NCBI GenBank assembly: GCA_016714645.1
Contig: JADKCI010000002.1
Coordinates: 124,001-188,000, forward strand
Origin: Chromatiaceae bacterium
GTDB lineage: Bacteria; Pseudomonadota; Gammaproteobacteria; Chromatiales; Chromatiaceae
DNA: 64,000 nt
Reading direction: 5' to 3'
The translations under genes and the position numbers were made by a program. The notes below the pieces were generated by a model, which did no database searches, was not told where the DNA came from, and saw nothing but the letters and a program-made list of their open reading frames with translations. Positions 27,609 through 38,874 of the stretch are shown one piece after another. Within the stretch, counting starts at the first letter, position 1. Every line of letters starts with the position of its first letter.

Positions 27609-28583
27609 ATGTCCCTGGACGCTGTTAGCCTCACCACCCCGCCGGCCCTACCGCCCCTGATGCGTCTGCGCGCCACGCTGCGCGCCCTGGACCCCATCCG
27701 CCAGCCGCCCTATGCCGGTTCCGCCTGGCGGGGCCTGCTGGGCCATGGCCTGCGCCAGGCCGCCTGCGTCACCCGCGCCGCCGATTGCGCCGGCTGCCTG
27801 CTCCTGACGCACTGTGTCTATCCGCGCGTCTTCGAGCCCCCGGCCCCCGCCGGTGCGGAGGGCCGCCGTTTCGCCGCCCCCCCGCGGCCCTTTGTGCTGA
27901 ACCTCGACCCCCAAGCGCCCCGGGACTACGCCCCCGGTGATCCCCTCCACCTGGGCATCACCCTGCTGGGGGAGGCCACCCACCAGGTGCCCTACCTGCT
28001 CCACGCCCTGCAACTCGCCGGCCAGCGCGGGCTGGGCCACGCCCAGGGGCATTTCGCCCTGGAGCACCTGGACCAGGAGACCGACCCCGGCACGGACGAC
28101 TGGCGCCGGGTCTATGCCCCGGCCACGGGGCACTATCTCCCCCTGGTCCCGGCCAGCCCCCGGCCCCCGCCGGCCCCGCCCCAGGCGCGCCTGCGCCTGC
28201 TGACGCCGCTGCGGCTCAAGCGCCAGGGCAAGCTGGTGGGCCCGGCCCAGTTCACCCTGCGGGAACTGGTGTTCAATCTCATCGGCCGCCTGCGCCTCCT
28301 CGCCCAGCACCAGGGCGGCGACACCCGCTGCCTGGACCCGACGGCCCTGCTCCAGGCGGCGGACACCCTCAACCCCGACCGCGGCGCCTTGCACTGGCAC
28401 GAATGGACCCGTTATTCCTCCCGCCAGCACACCCTGATGGAACTGGGCGGTCTGCTCGGCCACCTCGACCTGGCGGGCGCCGGCCTCGCCGACCTCTGGC
28501 CCCTGCTGTGGCTGGGCCAATGGGTCCATGCCGGCAAGGGCACCACCTTTGGTCTAGGCGCCTATCGCCTCACGCCCCCCTAA
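27609..28583 (+). CDS. cas6: CRISPR RNA endonuclease Cas6
   Basis: 324 residues, a RAMP protein of the Cas6 C-terminal type. The N-terminal ferredoxin-like part has YAGSAWRGLLGHGLRQAAC with a Cys-rich loop (CAGCLLLTHC). The C-terminus carries PAQFTLRELVFNLIGRLRLL and the glycine-rich GKGTTFGLGAYRL loop that all Cas6 proteins have. It cuts the repeat transcript of the array at 45286 to give an 8-nt 5' tag (ATTAAGAC by repeat sequence). The last 60 bp of this gene are repeated at 29335-29408. Confidence 0.93.
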   Translation: MSLDAVSLTTPPALPPLMRLRATLRALDPIRQPPYAGSAWRGLLGHGLRQAACVTRAADCAGCLLLTHCVYPRVFEPPAPAGAEGRRFAAPPRPFVLNLDPQAPRDYAPGDPLHLGITLLGEATHQVPYLLHALQLAGQRGLGHAQGHFALEHLDQETDPGTDDWRRVYAPATGHYLPLVPASPRPPPAPPQARLRLLTPLRLKRQGKLVGPAQFTLRELVFNLIGRLRLLAQHQGGDTRCLDPTALLQAADTLNPDRGALHWHEWTRYSSRQHTLMELGGLLGHLDLAGAGLADLWPLLWLGQWVHAGKGTTFGLGAYRLTPP

Positions 28584-28660
28584 CCACAAGCTTGCGGTCC
28601 CGGCGCGCCGGCGCTAGGGGGGCATGGCATGCTGGCCTCCGTACCGCAGGCGCTGATTTG
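28525..28660 (+). repeat. Direct repeat A: cas6 3' end and flank (first copy)
   Basis: This segment, from the cas6 codons for HAGKGTTFGL through the stop, CCACAAGCTTGCGG and a CCGTACCGCAGGCGCTGAT box, recurs at 29335-29480. The copies differ by point changes and an extra GGCACGACCTTTGGCCT-like unit in the second. The pair flanks the MNT module. Confidence 0.85.
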
Positions 28661-28772
28661 CCAGGATCACGCAGGAGCAGCCGATAGTCGCCAGGGAGCA
28701 CCGGACGCCACGGTTCTTTGCCACCTTGCCACACGACGAGTACCATCGCTCAGATAATATAAAGGGACGACC

Positions 28773-28953
28773 ATGACGGATCACTCCTAATCCCCGTCGG
28801 ATCCTGCCCGCCGTGGCCGGGCTCATCCCCCAGGTCTACCATCTGGATGCGGCCCTGCCCTACGAGGATTACCTGGCCCGGGTGGCGAGCGTCCCTGAGC
28901 ACCTGGAAAGCAGCAAGCATGAAACGCAGATGGAGCTGTATGAAAACAACTGA
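28773..28953 (+). pseudogene. Remnant of the CARF gene 5' end joined to an unknown C-terminal tail
   Basis: An ATG at 28773 followed by MTDHS and a stop is a decayed start. In the next frame RILPAVAGLIPQV (28798-28836) matches RILLAVTGLTPQV at the start of the NE0113-family gene at 29575. After this the sequence reads LDAALPYEDYLARVASVPEHLE, ending with ENN and a stop at 28953, which matches nothing else in the window. The tail overlaps the MNT start (ATG 28940) as in coupled genes. The 28584-28772 stretch has no other gene. Confidence 0.7.
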
Positions 28954-29287
28954 GCAACTCGATCCGCAGACGCGGGTGGCGCTGGAGCGATTCAAGCCGA
29001 TCCTCAGCGCCCGTTACGGCCCGCACTTGCGGGGTCTGTATCTCTTTGGGTCGCGGGCGCGTGCCGACCACCGTTCCGATAGTGATGCGGATCTCGCCGT
29101 GGTCCTCGACGTCGCGGATGATCCCATTGGCGAGCAATGGTCACTCATCGACCTGGGGTACGACATCCTGCTCGACACCGGGGTGCTTATCCAACCGTGG
29201 GTGTTAACCCAAGATCGCTGGAATAGGACGCCGGACCCATCACGCGGCCTCGTCGAAGCCATTCGCCGGGAGGGTATCGCACTCTGA
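28940..29287 (+). CDS. MNT-type nucleotidyltransferase
   Basis: 115 residues from ATG 28940 (GGAG 5 bp ahead). The minimal nucleotidyltransferase motif GSRARADHRSDSDADLAVVLD is present, with catalytic Asp49 and Asp51. In MntA/HepT toxin-antitoxin pairs the MNT protein AMPylates a HEPN toxin, but no stand-alone HepT-type gene is adjacent here; HEPN domains do occur in the CARF proteins of this island. The gene lies between two copies of the cas6 end, so it was inserted or copied in. GC use is similar to its neighbours. Confidence 0.85.
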   Translation: MKTTEQLDPQTRVALERFKPILSARYGPHLRGLYLFGSRARADHRSDSDADLAVVLDVADDPIGEQWSLIDLGYDILLDTGVLIQPWVLTQDRWNRTPDPSRGLVEAIRREGIAL

Positions 29288-29334
29288 TCGAGCGACTCCT
29301 CGCGGTCTTGATCATAATTCCGGCCAAGGATGGA

Positions 29335-29480
29335 TCCATGCCGGCAAGGGCACGACCTTTGGCCTGGGCACCACCTTTGGTCTAGGCGCCTATCGCCTCA
29401 CGCCCCCCTAACCACAAGCTTGTGGCCCCGGCATCCATCCGCCGAATCGGGCATGCTGTCCTCCGTACCGCAGGCGCTGA
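29335..29480 (+). repeat. Direct repeat A: cas6 3' end (second copy)
   Basis: Copy of 28525-28660, containing the last codons of cas6 without the rest of the gene, a CCACAAGCTTGTGG palindrome at 29412-29425 and the CCGTACCGCAGGCGCTGAT box. A small internal duplication repeats the ACCTTTGG unit. No functional cas6 reading frame is kept. Confidence 0.85.
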
Positions 29481-29574
29481 TGGGCAAATCAACCGCCAGG
29501 GAGACTGGGAAGTCGCGGTACTTTCCACCCCCGCCGCCGGGGGGTAATATCATCGAAAAAAAGGCACCGCCCTC

Positions 29575-30735
29575 ATGGCCACTCGCTTTGCGCGTCGGAT
29601 ACTCTTGGCCGTGACCGGGCTCACCCCCCAGGTGGTGACCGAAACCCTCTATGCCCTGGCGGTGCAGCGCCAGCCGCCTTTCATCCCTACCGAAATCCAC
29701 CTGCTGACCACCGCCGAGGGCGCCGAGGCGGCCCGGCTGGGCCTGTTGAGCGCCGACCCCGGCTGGTTCCATCACCTGTGCCGGGATTATGAGCTGCCGG
29801 CCATCGACTTTGACGCCCGCCATATTCAGGTACTGCGCGACGCCGACGGCGCGCCGCTGGACGACATCCGCACCCCGGCGGACAACCAGCGCGCCGCCGA
29901 CACCATCACCGAGCTGGTCCGCCACTTCACCGCCGATCCCGACGCCGCCCTGCACGTCTCCATCGCCGGGGGGCGCAAGACCATGGGCTACTACCTCGGC
30001 TATGCCCTCAGCCTCTTTGGCCGCCCCCAGGATGTCCTGTCCCACGTCCTGGTCAGCGCCCCCTTCGAGGGCTGCCCCGCCTTTTACTACCCGACGCCTT
30101 ACCCCAGCGTCATCACCCTGCGCGACAACAAACTGGCCGACACCCGCGACGCCCAGGTGACCCTGGCGGAGATCCCCTTCGTGCGGTTGCGCGAGGGCCT
30201 CAACCCGCGGTTGTTGACCGGCGCCGCCAGCTTTGGCCAGGCGGTGGCCGCCGCCCAGCGCGCCCTGCAGGCGCCGGAACTGGTGATCGACCTGGCGGGC
30301 CGGCGCCTGCGCGCCGCGGGCGAGTGGCTGGACATGAAGCCGGTGGAACTGGCGTTTTACAGCCTGATGGCGCGCCGTCAATGCCAGGGGCGGGACGGGG
30401 TCCGGCGCGGCGACGCGGGCCTCGACGCGGCCTTCCTGAAGGAATACCGCCAGATCGTCCCGGAATACTCCGGCGAACTGGAGCGGTGCGAGGCGGCCCT
30501 GGCCGCCGGCATGAGCGTGGAATACTTCGACCAGCGTAAATCCCGCGTCAACAGCACCCTGGCGGCGGCTTTAGGCCCCGCCCTGGCCGCCCCCTACCTG
30601 ATCCAGGGCGAGGGCCGGCGGCCCAGAACCCGCTATGGGCTGCGCCTGATGGCCGGGGCCATCCGGTTTGGGGCCAGCGAGGCCCCGACAAGCTTGCGGG
30701 GTGGGGCGGAGGCCGCGCCCCCAGCGGATACTTGA
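29575..30735 (+). CDS. CARF protein of the NE0113 family (Csm6/ring-nuclease type)
   Basis: 386 residues. The N-terminal CARF domain has ILLAVTGLTPQVVTETLYAL and the ligand-loop SIAGGRKTMGYYLG (129-142), the hallmarks of the NE0113 family. The C-terminal part (about 255-370) begins MKPVELAFYSLMARR, a winged-helix-like opening, and has no Rx4-6H HEPN motif. So it is probably a cyclic-oligoadenylate sensor or ring nuclease, not a HEPN RNase, although databases often label it Csm6. The C-terminal end (PTSLRGGAEAAPPADT) derives from a CAAGCTTG repeat and looks recently added. Its 5' end exists as a broken copy at 28773. Confidence 0.82.
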   Translation: MATRFARRILLAVTGLTPQVVTETLYALAVQRQPPFIPTEIHLLTTAEGAEAARLGLLSADPGWFHHLCRDYELPAIDFDARHIQVLRDADGAPLDDIRTPADNQRAADTITELVRHFTADPDAALHVSIAGGRKTMGYYLGYALSLFGRPQDVLSHVLVSAPFEGCPAFYYPTPYPSVITLRDNKLADTRDAQVTLAEIPFVRLREGLNPRLLTGAASFGQAVAAAQRALQAPELVIDLAGRRLRAAGEWLDMKPVELAFYSLMARRQCQGRDGVRRGDAGLDAAFLKEYRQIVPEYSGELERCEAALAAGMSVEYFDQRKSRVNSTLAAALGPALAAPYLIQGEGRRPRTRYGLRLMAGAIRFGASEAPTSLRGGAEAAPPADT

Positions 30736-30805
30736 ATCCAGCGCCAGGGGGGCGACCCCGGCAATCTCTAGCACCTACCTATTCTGTGGACCGCGATACT
30801 TAACC

Positions 30806-30943
30806 ATGGACAATCAGCCGTTACTCGACGCCACCGCCCGCCTCGCCTTCTGCGCCTATCCGCGAATCCTCGGCGGCTCGCCGCCGGACACCCCGGCGAT
30901 GACCCTGGAAGGGACCGCGGGCCTTTTGGAGGGATTAGCATGA
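30806..30943 (+). CDS. Short ORF coupled to the CARF-HEPN gene
   Basis: 45 residues (MDNQPLLDATARLAFCAYPR ... LLEGLA). Its stop overlaps the next ATG as ATGA, and a purine-rich GGAGGGATT near its 3' end is the ribosome site of that next gene. No family recognised. It may be a real leader-type gene or the tail of a lost gene. Confidence 0.35.
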   Translation: MDNQPLLDATARLAFCAYPRILGGSPPDTPAMTLEGTAGLLEGLA

Positions 30944-32160
30944 AAACTACCCTGGTGAGTTTTTTGGGCAAGAACACGGGCGATCCGAAAACCGGTTACC
31001 GCACCGCTACCTACCGTTTCGCCGACGGCCATGACCACGTCACCCCCTTTTTCGGCCTCGCCCTGGCGCGGGACCTGAACCCCGACCTGATGGTCATCCT
31101 CGGCACCTCTGGCAGTATGTGGGACGTGCTCATCGAACACCTGGCGGAAGACGAGAAGGACGAGGCAGCCGAAGAAACCCGCCTCGAACTCATGGAAGCC
31201 GTACGCAACGCCACGGTGGACGCCGCCCTGCTCCAGCGCGTACAACCCCTGGCCGAACGGCACATGGCCCGCCCCCTCATCCTGCGTCTCATCCCCTATG
31301 GCCGGGACGACCAAGAACAGGCTGGCATCCTGCAAGCCATCGCCGCGGCCGTCCCGCCGGGTCGGGTGCACATCGACCTCACCCATGGCTTCCGCCACCT
31401 GGCCGCCCTGGGGCTGCTTTCCGCCTTTTTTCTCGAATGTCTCGCCCGCCTGAAGGTGTCCGGCCTCTATTACGGTGCTTTGGACATGACCCGTGACGGC
31501 GTTACGCCGGTACTGCGACTGGATGGCCTCCTCGCCATCCAACGCTGGATCGACGCCCTCGACCGTTTCGATCAGAGCGGCGACTACGGCGTCTTCGCGC
31601 CCTTGCTCGTGGCCGATGGCATCGCCGAGGACAAGGCCCGCTGCCTGGAGGATGCCGCCTTTCATGAGCGGACCTTCAACCTCTCCGGCGCCCGGCGGAA
31701 GCTCATGACCTTCCTGCCTCTGCTCGATGCCGGTCTGCCCGGTAGCGCGGCGCTATTCCAGAATCAGATGAAGGAACGCCTGGCTTGGGCGCGTGAGAGC
31801 GATCTCGCCGTCAACCAGCAGCGCCTTGCCTATCTCTACCTCGACCGGCGTGACTATGCCCGCGCCGCGATCTTCGGCTGGGAGTCGCTGATTACCCGCG
31901 AATGCGGAGCGCGGGGTTATGACAGTCAGGATTACAGGTCAGGACGGGAACCGGCCACGGATGCCCTCGATGCCGAAGTCCGTGCCCGTGCCAAGCGGCT
32001 GCCACCGGACTGGATCACTGCCTACTGGACGCTCAAGAGCCTGCGCAACGGGCTCGCCCACGGCAATCCCGCCTCCGTGGATCAGGTGCGGAAGATCATC
32101 GCCAGCCCCACTCGCCTGCCGGACGAGCTGCGCCGCGCCTTCGACAGGCTGTTGAACTGA
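30940..32160 (+). CDS. CARF-HEPN protein, TM1812/Csx2 family (first copy)
   Basis: 406 residues. The CARF half has VSFLGKNTGD, VILGTSGSMW and IDLTHGFRHL (THGFRH is the second CARF loop). The C-terminal half holds the HEPN RNase motif RNGLAH (Arg369 to His374). In type III systems such proteins bind cyclic oligoadenylate and then degrade RNA without sequence preference. ATG 30940 has GGAGG 9 bp upstream. It is related to the copy at 41100-42293 but diverged over the whole length. Confidence 0.88.
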   Translation: MKTTLVSFLGKNTGDPKTGYRTATYRFADGHDHVTPFFGLALARDLNPDLMVILGTSGSMWDVLIEHLAEDEKDEAAEETRLELMEAVRNATVDAALLQRVQPLAERHMARPLILRLIPYGRDDQEQAGILQAIAAAVPPGRVHIDLTHGFRHLAALGLLSAFFLECLARLKVSGLYYGALDMTRDGVTPVLRLDGLLAIQRWIDALDRFDQSGDYGVFAPLLVADGIAEDKARCLEDAAFHERTFNLSGARRKLMTFLPLLDAGLPGSAALFQNQMKERLAWARESDLAVNQQRLAYLYLDRRDYARAAIFGWESLITRECGARGYDSQDYRSGREPATDALDAEVRARAKRLPPDWITAYWTLKSLRNGLAHGNPASVDQVRKIIASPTRLPDELRRAFDRLLN

Positions 32161-32232
32161 CGTCGCAAGCTTGCCGGGTCTGCGTTATCACCCTGGGCGC
32201 GCCATCATCCGAAAAATCTTCAGAGACAATCT

Positions 32233-33324
32233 ATGAATATCTATGAATACACCCTCCGTTTCAACACCCCCGCCTTTCTCGGCAACGCCGAGCAGAACGC
32301 CCAATGGCGCACCCCACCCATCAAGGCGCTGCTCCGACAGTGGTGGCGGATGGCCTATGCCGCCGATCAGGGGTTTCGGGTCGATGTGGCGACCATGGGC
32401 CGGGAAGAGGGTCGGTTGTTTGGAGTCGCCAGTGATGGCGAGGGCGATAGTCGCAAGAGCCTGGTGCGCATCCGCTTGGACAAGTGGGCTGAAGGCTCTC
32501 TGAAAAGCTGGGAAGGGCCGGACCAGAGCGTTGCACATCCCGAGGTGAAGAATCCAGTAGGTTCGCAACTCTATCTTGGCTATGGCCCGCTGAAGTTTCT
32601 TAAGGGAACTGCGCTCAAGGCCAACGCCGCCATCCAGGCTGGCGATTCAGCCGCGATCTCCCTGGCGATACCAACGGCGCATCAGGATGCCGAACTCTCC
32701 CGCCTGCTCGAACGCAATGTCCCGCTCATCGAACGCGCCTTATGGCTCATGGACCACTACGGCACCCTGGGTGGACGCAGCCGCAATGGTTGGGGCTCCT
32801 TCGCCCTCACGCCGAAAGAAGGCACGCCAGACTTGGCGGGCAACCCGCCGCTACGCCCCTGGGGTGACTGTCTGAAACTGGATTGGCCGCACGCGCTCGG
32901 CCAGGACGACCAGGGCGCCCTGATCTGGCAAACCAGCCCGTTCGAAGACTGGAAGCCACTGATGCGAGAATTGGCTGTCATCAAGATCGGGCTGCGGACG
33001 CAATTCATCTTTACGACTGGGAATGAGGCCTCCCAAACGGAAGCGCGCCACTGGCTGAGTTACCCCATCACCAACCACTCGGTGAAAGCCTGGGGCAATA
33101 ACGCTCGATTGCCCAACAGCCTCCGTTTCAAGATCCGCAAGACAGCGAACGGCAAGTTTGTCGGCGCGATTTTTCATGTGCCTTGCCTGCCACCGTCCAC
33201 TTTCATTCCCAACCAAAATAGCCAAGCCATCAAGCAAGTGAGCCAAGCCATCAAGCAAGTGTGGTCCCAGGTACACCAGTTCCTGGATGGACCAACACCA
33301 CTATTGACCCGCATTGGGGTATAA
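32233..33324 (+). CDS. cmr1: Cmr1 (Cas7-like subunit of the type III-B complex)
   Basis: 363 residues, opening with FNTPAFLGNAEQNAQWRTPPIKALLRQWWR, the strong Cmr1 signature. A G-rich loop GTLGGRSRNGWGSF is also typical. Cmr1 caps the 3' end of the crRNA in the Cmr complex. Near the C-terminus a 21-bp unit is tandemly repeated (33220-33240 and 33241-33261), duplicating SQAIKQV. The next start lies 4 bp after its stop. Confidence 0.93.
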   Translation: MNIYEYTLRFNTPAFLGNAEQNAQWRTPPIKALLRQWWRMAYAADQGFRVDVATMGREEGRLFGVASDGEGDSRKSLVRIRLDKWAEGSLKSWEGPDQSVAHPEVKNPVGSQLYLGYGPLKFLKGTALKANAAIQAGDSAAISLAIPTAHQDAELSRLLERNVPLIERALWLMDHYGTLGGRSRNGWGSFALTPKEGTPDLAGNPPLRPWGDCLKLDWPHALGQDDQGALIWQTSPFEDWKPLMRELAVIKIGLRTQFIFTTGNEASQTEARHWLSYPITNHSVKAWGNNARLPNSLRFKIRKTANGKFVGAIFHVPCLPPSTFIPNQNSQAIKQVSQAIKQVWSQVHQFLDGPTPLLTRIGV

Positions 33325-33327
33325 GTC

Positions 33328-36300
33328 ATGACCAACGACCTCATCTGGCAAACCAAGCTGGCCGCGCGTGTCCACGACCCGGCGGAGAAGGCGCTGGTGC
33401 TGCTGCGCGACCCGGCCGGGCACGAGGGCGGTACGTCAAAGGCACTGACCCGCTTGCTGGGCCTGTCCGACCTCGGCGCGGCAACCCTTGACTCGGACAA
33501 CGCCGAGGCGCTGTCCACGGTGATCTTCAAGAAGGGCTTACCGTTGGCCCTGTACCGGCATGTCCAGCGCGCCGACTGGTGGGCGGCGGCGGCGGACCGG
33601 CCCCAGTGGCCGATGCAGGCCATCACCGTCACCACCCGGAAAGGTGAGCAGAAAACCTTTGGGGTTGCCCCGTGGGCGCAGGTGCGCTGGACCCAAAAGC
33701 CGGTGTTGATCCACCCGCTGACGGGCGAGCAGTTCGACCTGGCGAAACAGGGTGGCCTCAGCGACACCGATTTCAAGGACATCAAGCAACGCAGCTTCGA
33801 CCATTTCTCGCGCCTGCTCACCCGCTTGTCCCTGGCCGACCTCGCCGAAGACCCCCGCAAGATCTTGCTTACCTACTGGCGTTTCGGCCCGGAACTGGCC
33901 GAAGAGGCAGACAACGGCAAACTCGGCGCACTGTGGGGCGTACTGCCCGCCGATACCCGGGTGCCGGACCACTCGATCTGGGATCACCTGGACTTGACCT
34001 CGGCCTTCGCCGGCGCCTTTGCCGCTGACCCGGATGGCGAGGCCGCGCTGCTGGCGCTGTCCATTGGCCCGGTGCAGGGCTTCATCGCTAGCGCGCGCAC
34101 CACCTCCGACCTCTGGGCCGGTTCCCATCTCCTCTCGCGCCTGGCCTGGGAGGCGATGAAACCCGTTTGCGAAGCGCTGGGGCCGGATGCCATCCTCTTC
34201 CCGCGGTTGCGCGGCGTGCCGCAAGTGGATCTGTGGCTGCGCGACCGGATGAACCTGCCCGACGCCCTGTTCAAGGACTGCGAATGGATGAAGCGCGGCA
34301 CCGATGCGAACCCCCTGTTCTCCGCCGCCTTGCCCAACCGGTTCGTGGCGATCGTGCCGGCCAGTCAGGCGCAAGACATCGCCGACCAGGTTACCCAAGC
34401 GGTTCGCGGTTGGTTGCAATCCCAAGGGCAGGATGTTGTTTCCCGTTTGCTCAAGGAGGCCGGCTTTGATGTCGAATCCACCGGTCACCCCTACCAACAG
34501 ATGCAGGAACAACTCCAGGGCTTCCCGGAGGTGCATTGGGCGGTGGTGCCATTCTCCCTGATTCACCCGCGTAACCCAGCCAAACAGACCGATCTGGATG
34601 TCAGCCAGCTTGCCCATGCGATGGCGCCTTTCTTCGGCGTGGCCGCCGGCCAGCCCTGCGGTTTTCTCAACAAACCCGCCTGGCGGGCGCTGCAACAGGC
34701 AATCGACTGGGGCGATGGCACCACCTTCTTCGCCCCCAACCCTGGCGTGCTTTATCCGGCGGTGTATGACCTGGCGGAACGGGTGCTGGCGGCGGCAAAG
34801 ACCGTGCGCCCTTTCGACCAGACGGAACAACAAGGCTGGCGTTGCTCGCTGACCGGCGAGGCCGAATGGCTGACCACCGACCCGGCGCAACTGCGGAAGT
34901 CCTATCGCCAGCAGACCGATACCCTGTGGGCAAGAGTGGCGGCGCACAATCCCGCTTGGGCTAAGAAGGGCGAACACCTCAGCGCCTTGCCCGCCATCAA
35001 ACGCCTTTGGCCAACCCTCTTCACCGAGGAAGTCCGCAATGCGCTGGGGGCGGGCGAACGCGGCGAGCAGGAGACCTTCCGCCGCTTCGTTGTCTCCACC
35101 CATACCATGGCGCTGGCGCATCAACTTGACCAATGGCTGGAGCGCGGCGGCCTGACCTGCCCAGGCTTCAAGCAAGCCCGTAACCAGGCCGGTGCGGTGG
35201 CTTTGCCGCGCCGGCTGATGCTCCGACACCTCAATAACCCGGCCCTGGCCGATGCCAAGCGCCTACCCGGCTTGCTGGAGGCGGCACGCGATGCCGAGGA
35301 TGACGCGGCGCTGGAACAGGCCCAACGGCTGGTGCGGCAAACCCTCGCCCCCCGCTCCCCCGGCCCCTCTGCCGCCGAGGAGCAGAGCTTCAGGCTCGAA
35401 ACCTATTACGCCCTCCTCATGATGGACGGGGACCGTATGGGCGCCTGGCTCGCCGGCGGCGACGACTATGCCATTCCTTACCGCCAGAGCTTTCACCCAC
35501 AAGTGCAAGACGGCTTTGATAAGTTCGCCGTCAAGCAGAAGCTGATCCAGGCCTATGGAGCGCAACCCCGGGCGCTCTCGCCCAACCGGCATCTGGCCAT
35601 TTCCGGCGCGCTTAACGACTTCTCCCTCAGCGTGGTGCGTCATGTGGTCGAGGAGGAACATTTGGGCCGCGTCATCTATGCCGGTGGCGACGACGTGCTC
35701 GCCATGTTGCCGGTGGCCGACCTGCTCACCGCCATGCAGCGGCTGCGGCTGGCTTATTCCGGGGACGACCCGACCCATGAAGGTGGGCGCGACCCGCGCG
35801 GCCTGACCCTGCACCAGGGTTTCGCCCTGCTCAAAGGCAAGCTGATGCGGATGATGGGCACTCAGGCCACCGCCAGTTGCGGTGCCGTCATCGCCCACCA
35901 CCAAGCCCCCTTGGGCGCGGTGATGCGGGAACTGCGCGCCGCGGAACAGCGCGCCAAGAACGAGGGCGGCCGCGATGCCTTTTCCATCACGGTCATCAAG
36001 CGTTCCGGTGGCTCCCTCTACCTCACGGCCAAATGGGGTGAGCCGGTGGCGCTGCTTGCCGATCTCATGGCCTTCCTGCGTGACCCTGGCGTCTCACGCC
36101 GGGCGGTCTACAACAGCCTGGCATGGCTTACCGACCTGCCCGAACCGGCAGGCGATGGCGCCATGCTCGCCACCTTGCTGGCCTATCAGTTGGCCCGACA
36201 GGCGGACAGGGGGGCAAAGGTGTTTGCTCCGGATCTGGCCCGTCGGCTGGCCGCGCTCACCCTGCGGCAACCCGGGAAGCGGCTGGTCTGGCTACAAAAC

Positions 36301-36353
36301 TTTATGACCGTGGCCGAGTTCCTGGCCCGGGAAACCCGCGCGGGAGAACCAGC

Positions 36354-36357
<4 letters not shown>
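33328..36357 (+). CDS. cas10: Cas10/Cmr2, cyclic-oligoadenylate synthase subunit
   Basis: 1009 residues. A reduced HD site (VHDPAEK, His16-Asp17) is at the N-terminus. The palm region carries MDGDRMGAWLAGG and the catalytic VIYAGGDDVLAML (GGDD at about residue 788), as required to make cyclic oligoadenylate. A second GGDD string (about residue 710) follows DGDRMG and is probably chance. The palm is intact, so signalling to the CARF proteins is expected. A CxxC-type zinc site is not obvious. The stop overlaps the cmr3 start (ATGA). Confidence 0.93.
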
Positions 36358-38873
<2,516 letters not shown>

Positions 38874-38874
38874 C

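Noticed and set aside
35450..35470. Second GGDD site in Cas10 as an extra cyclase centre
   Set aside because: It follows the DGDRMG motif and is not in the usual palm position; the catalytic GGDD is the later one (YAGGDDV).
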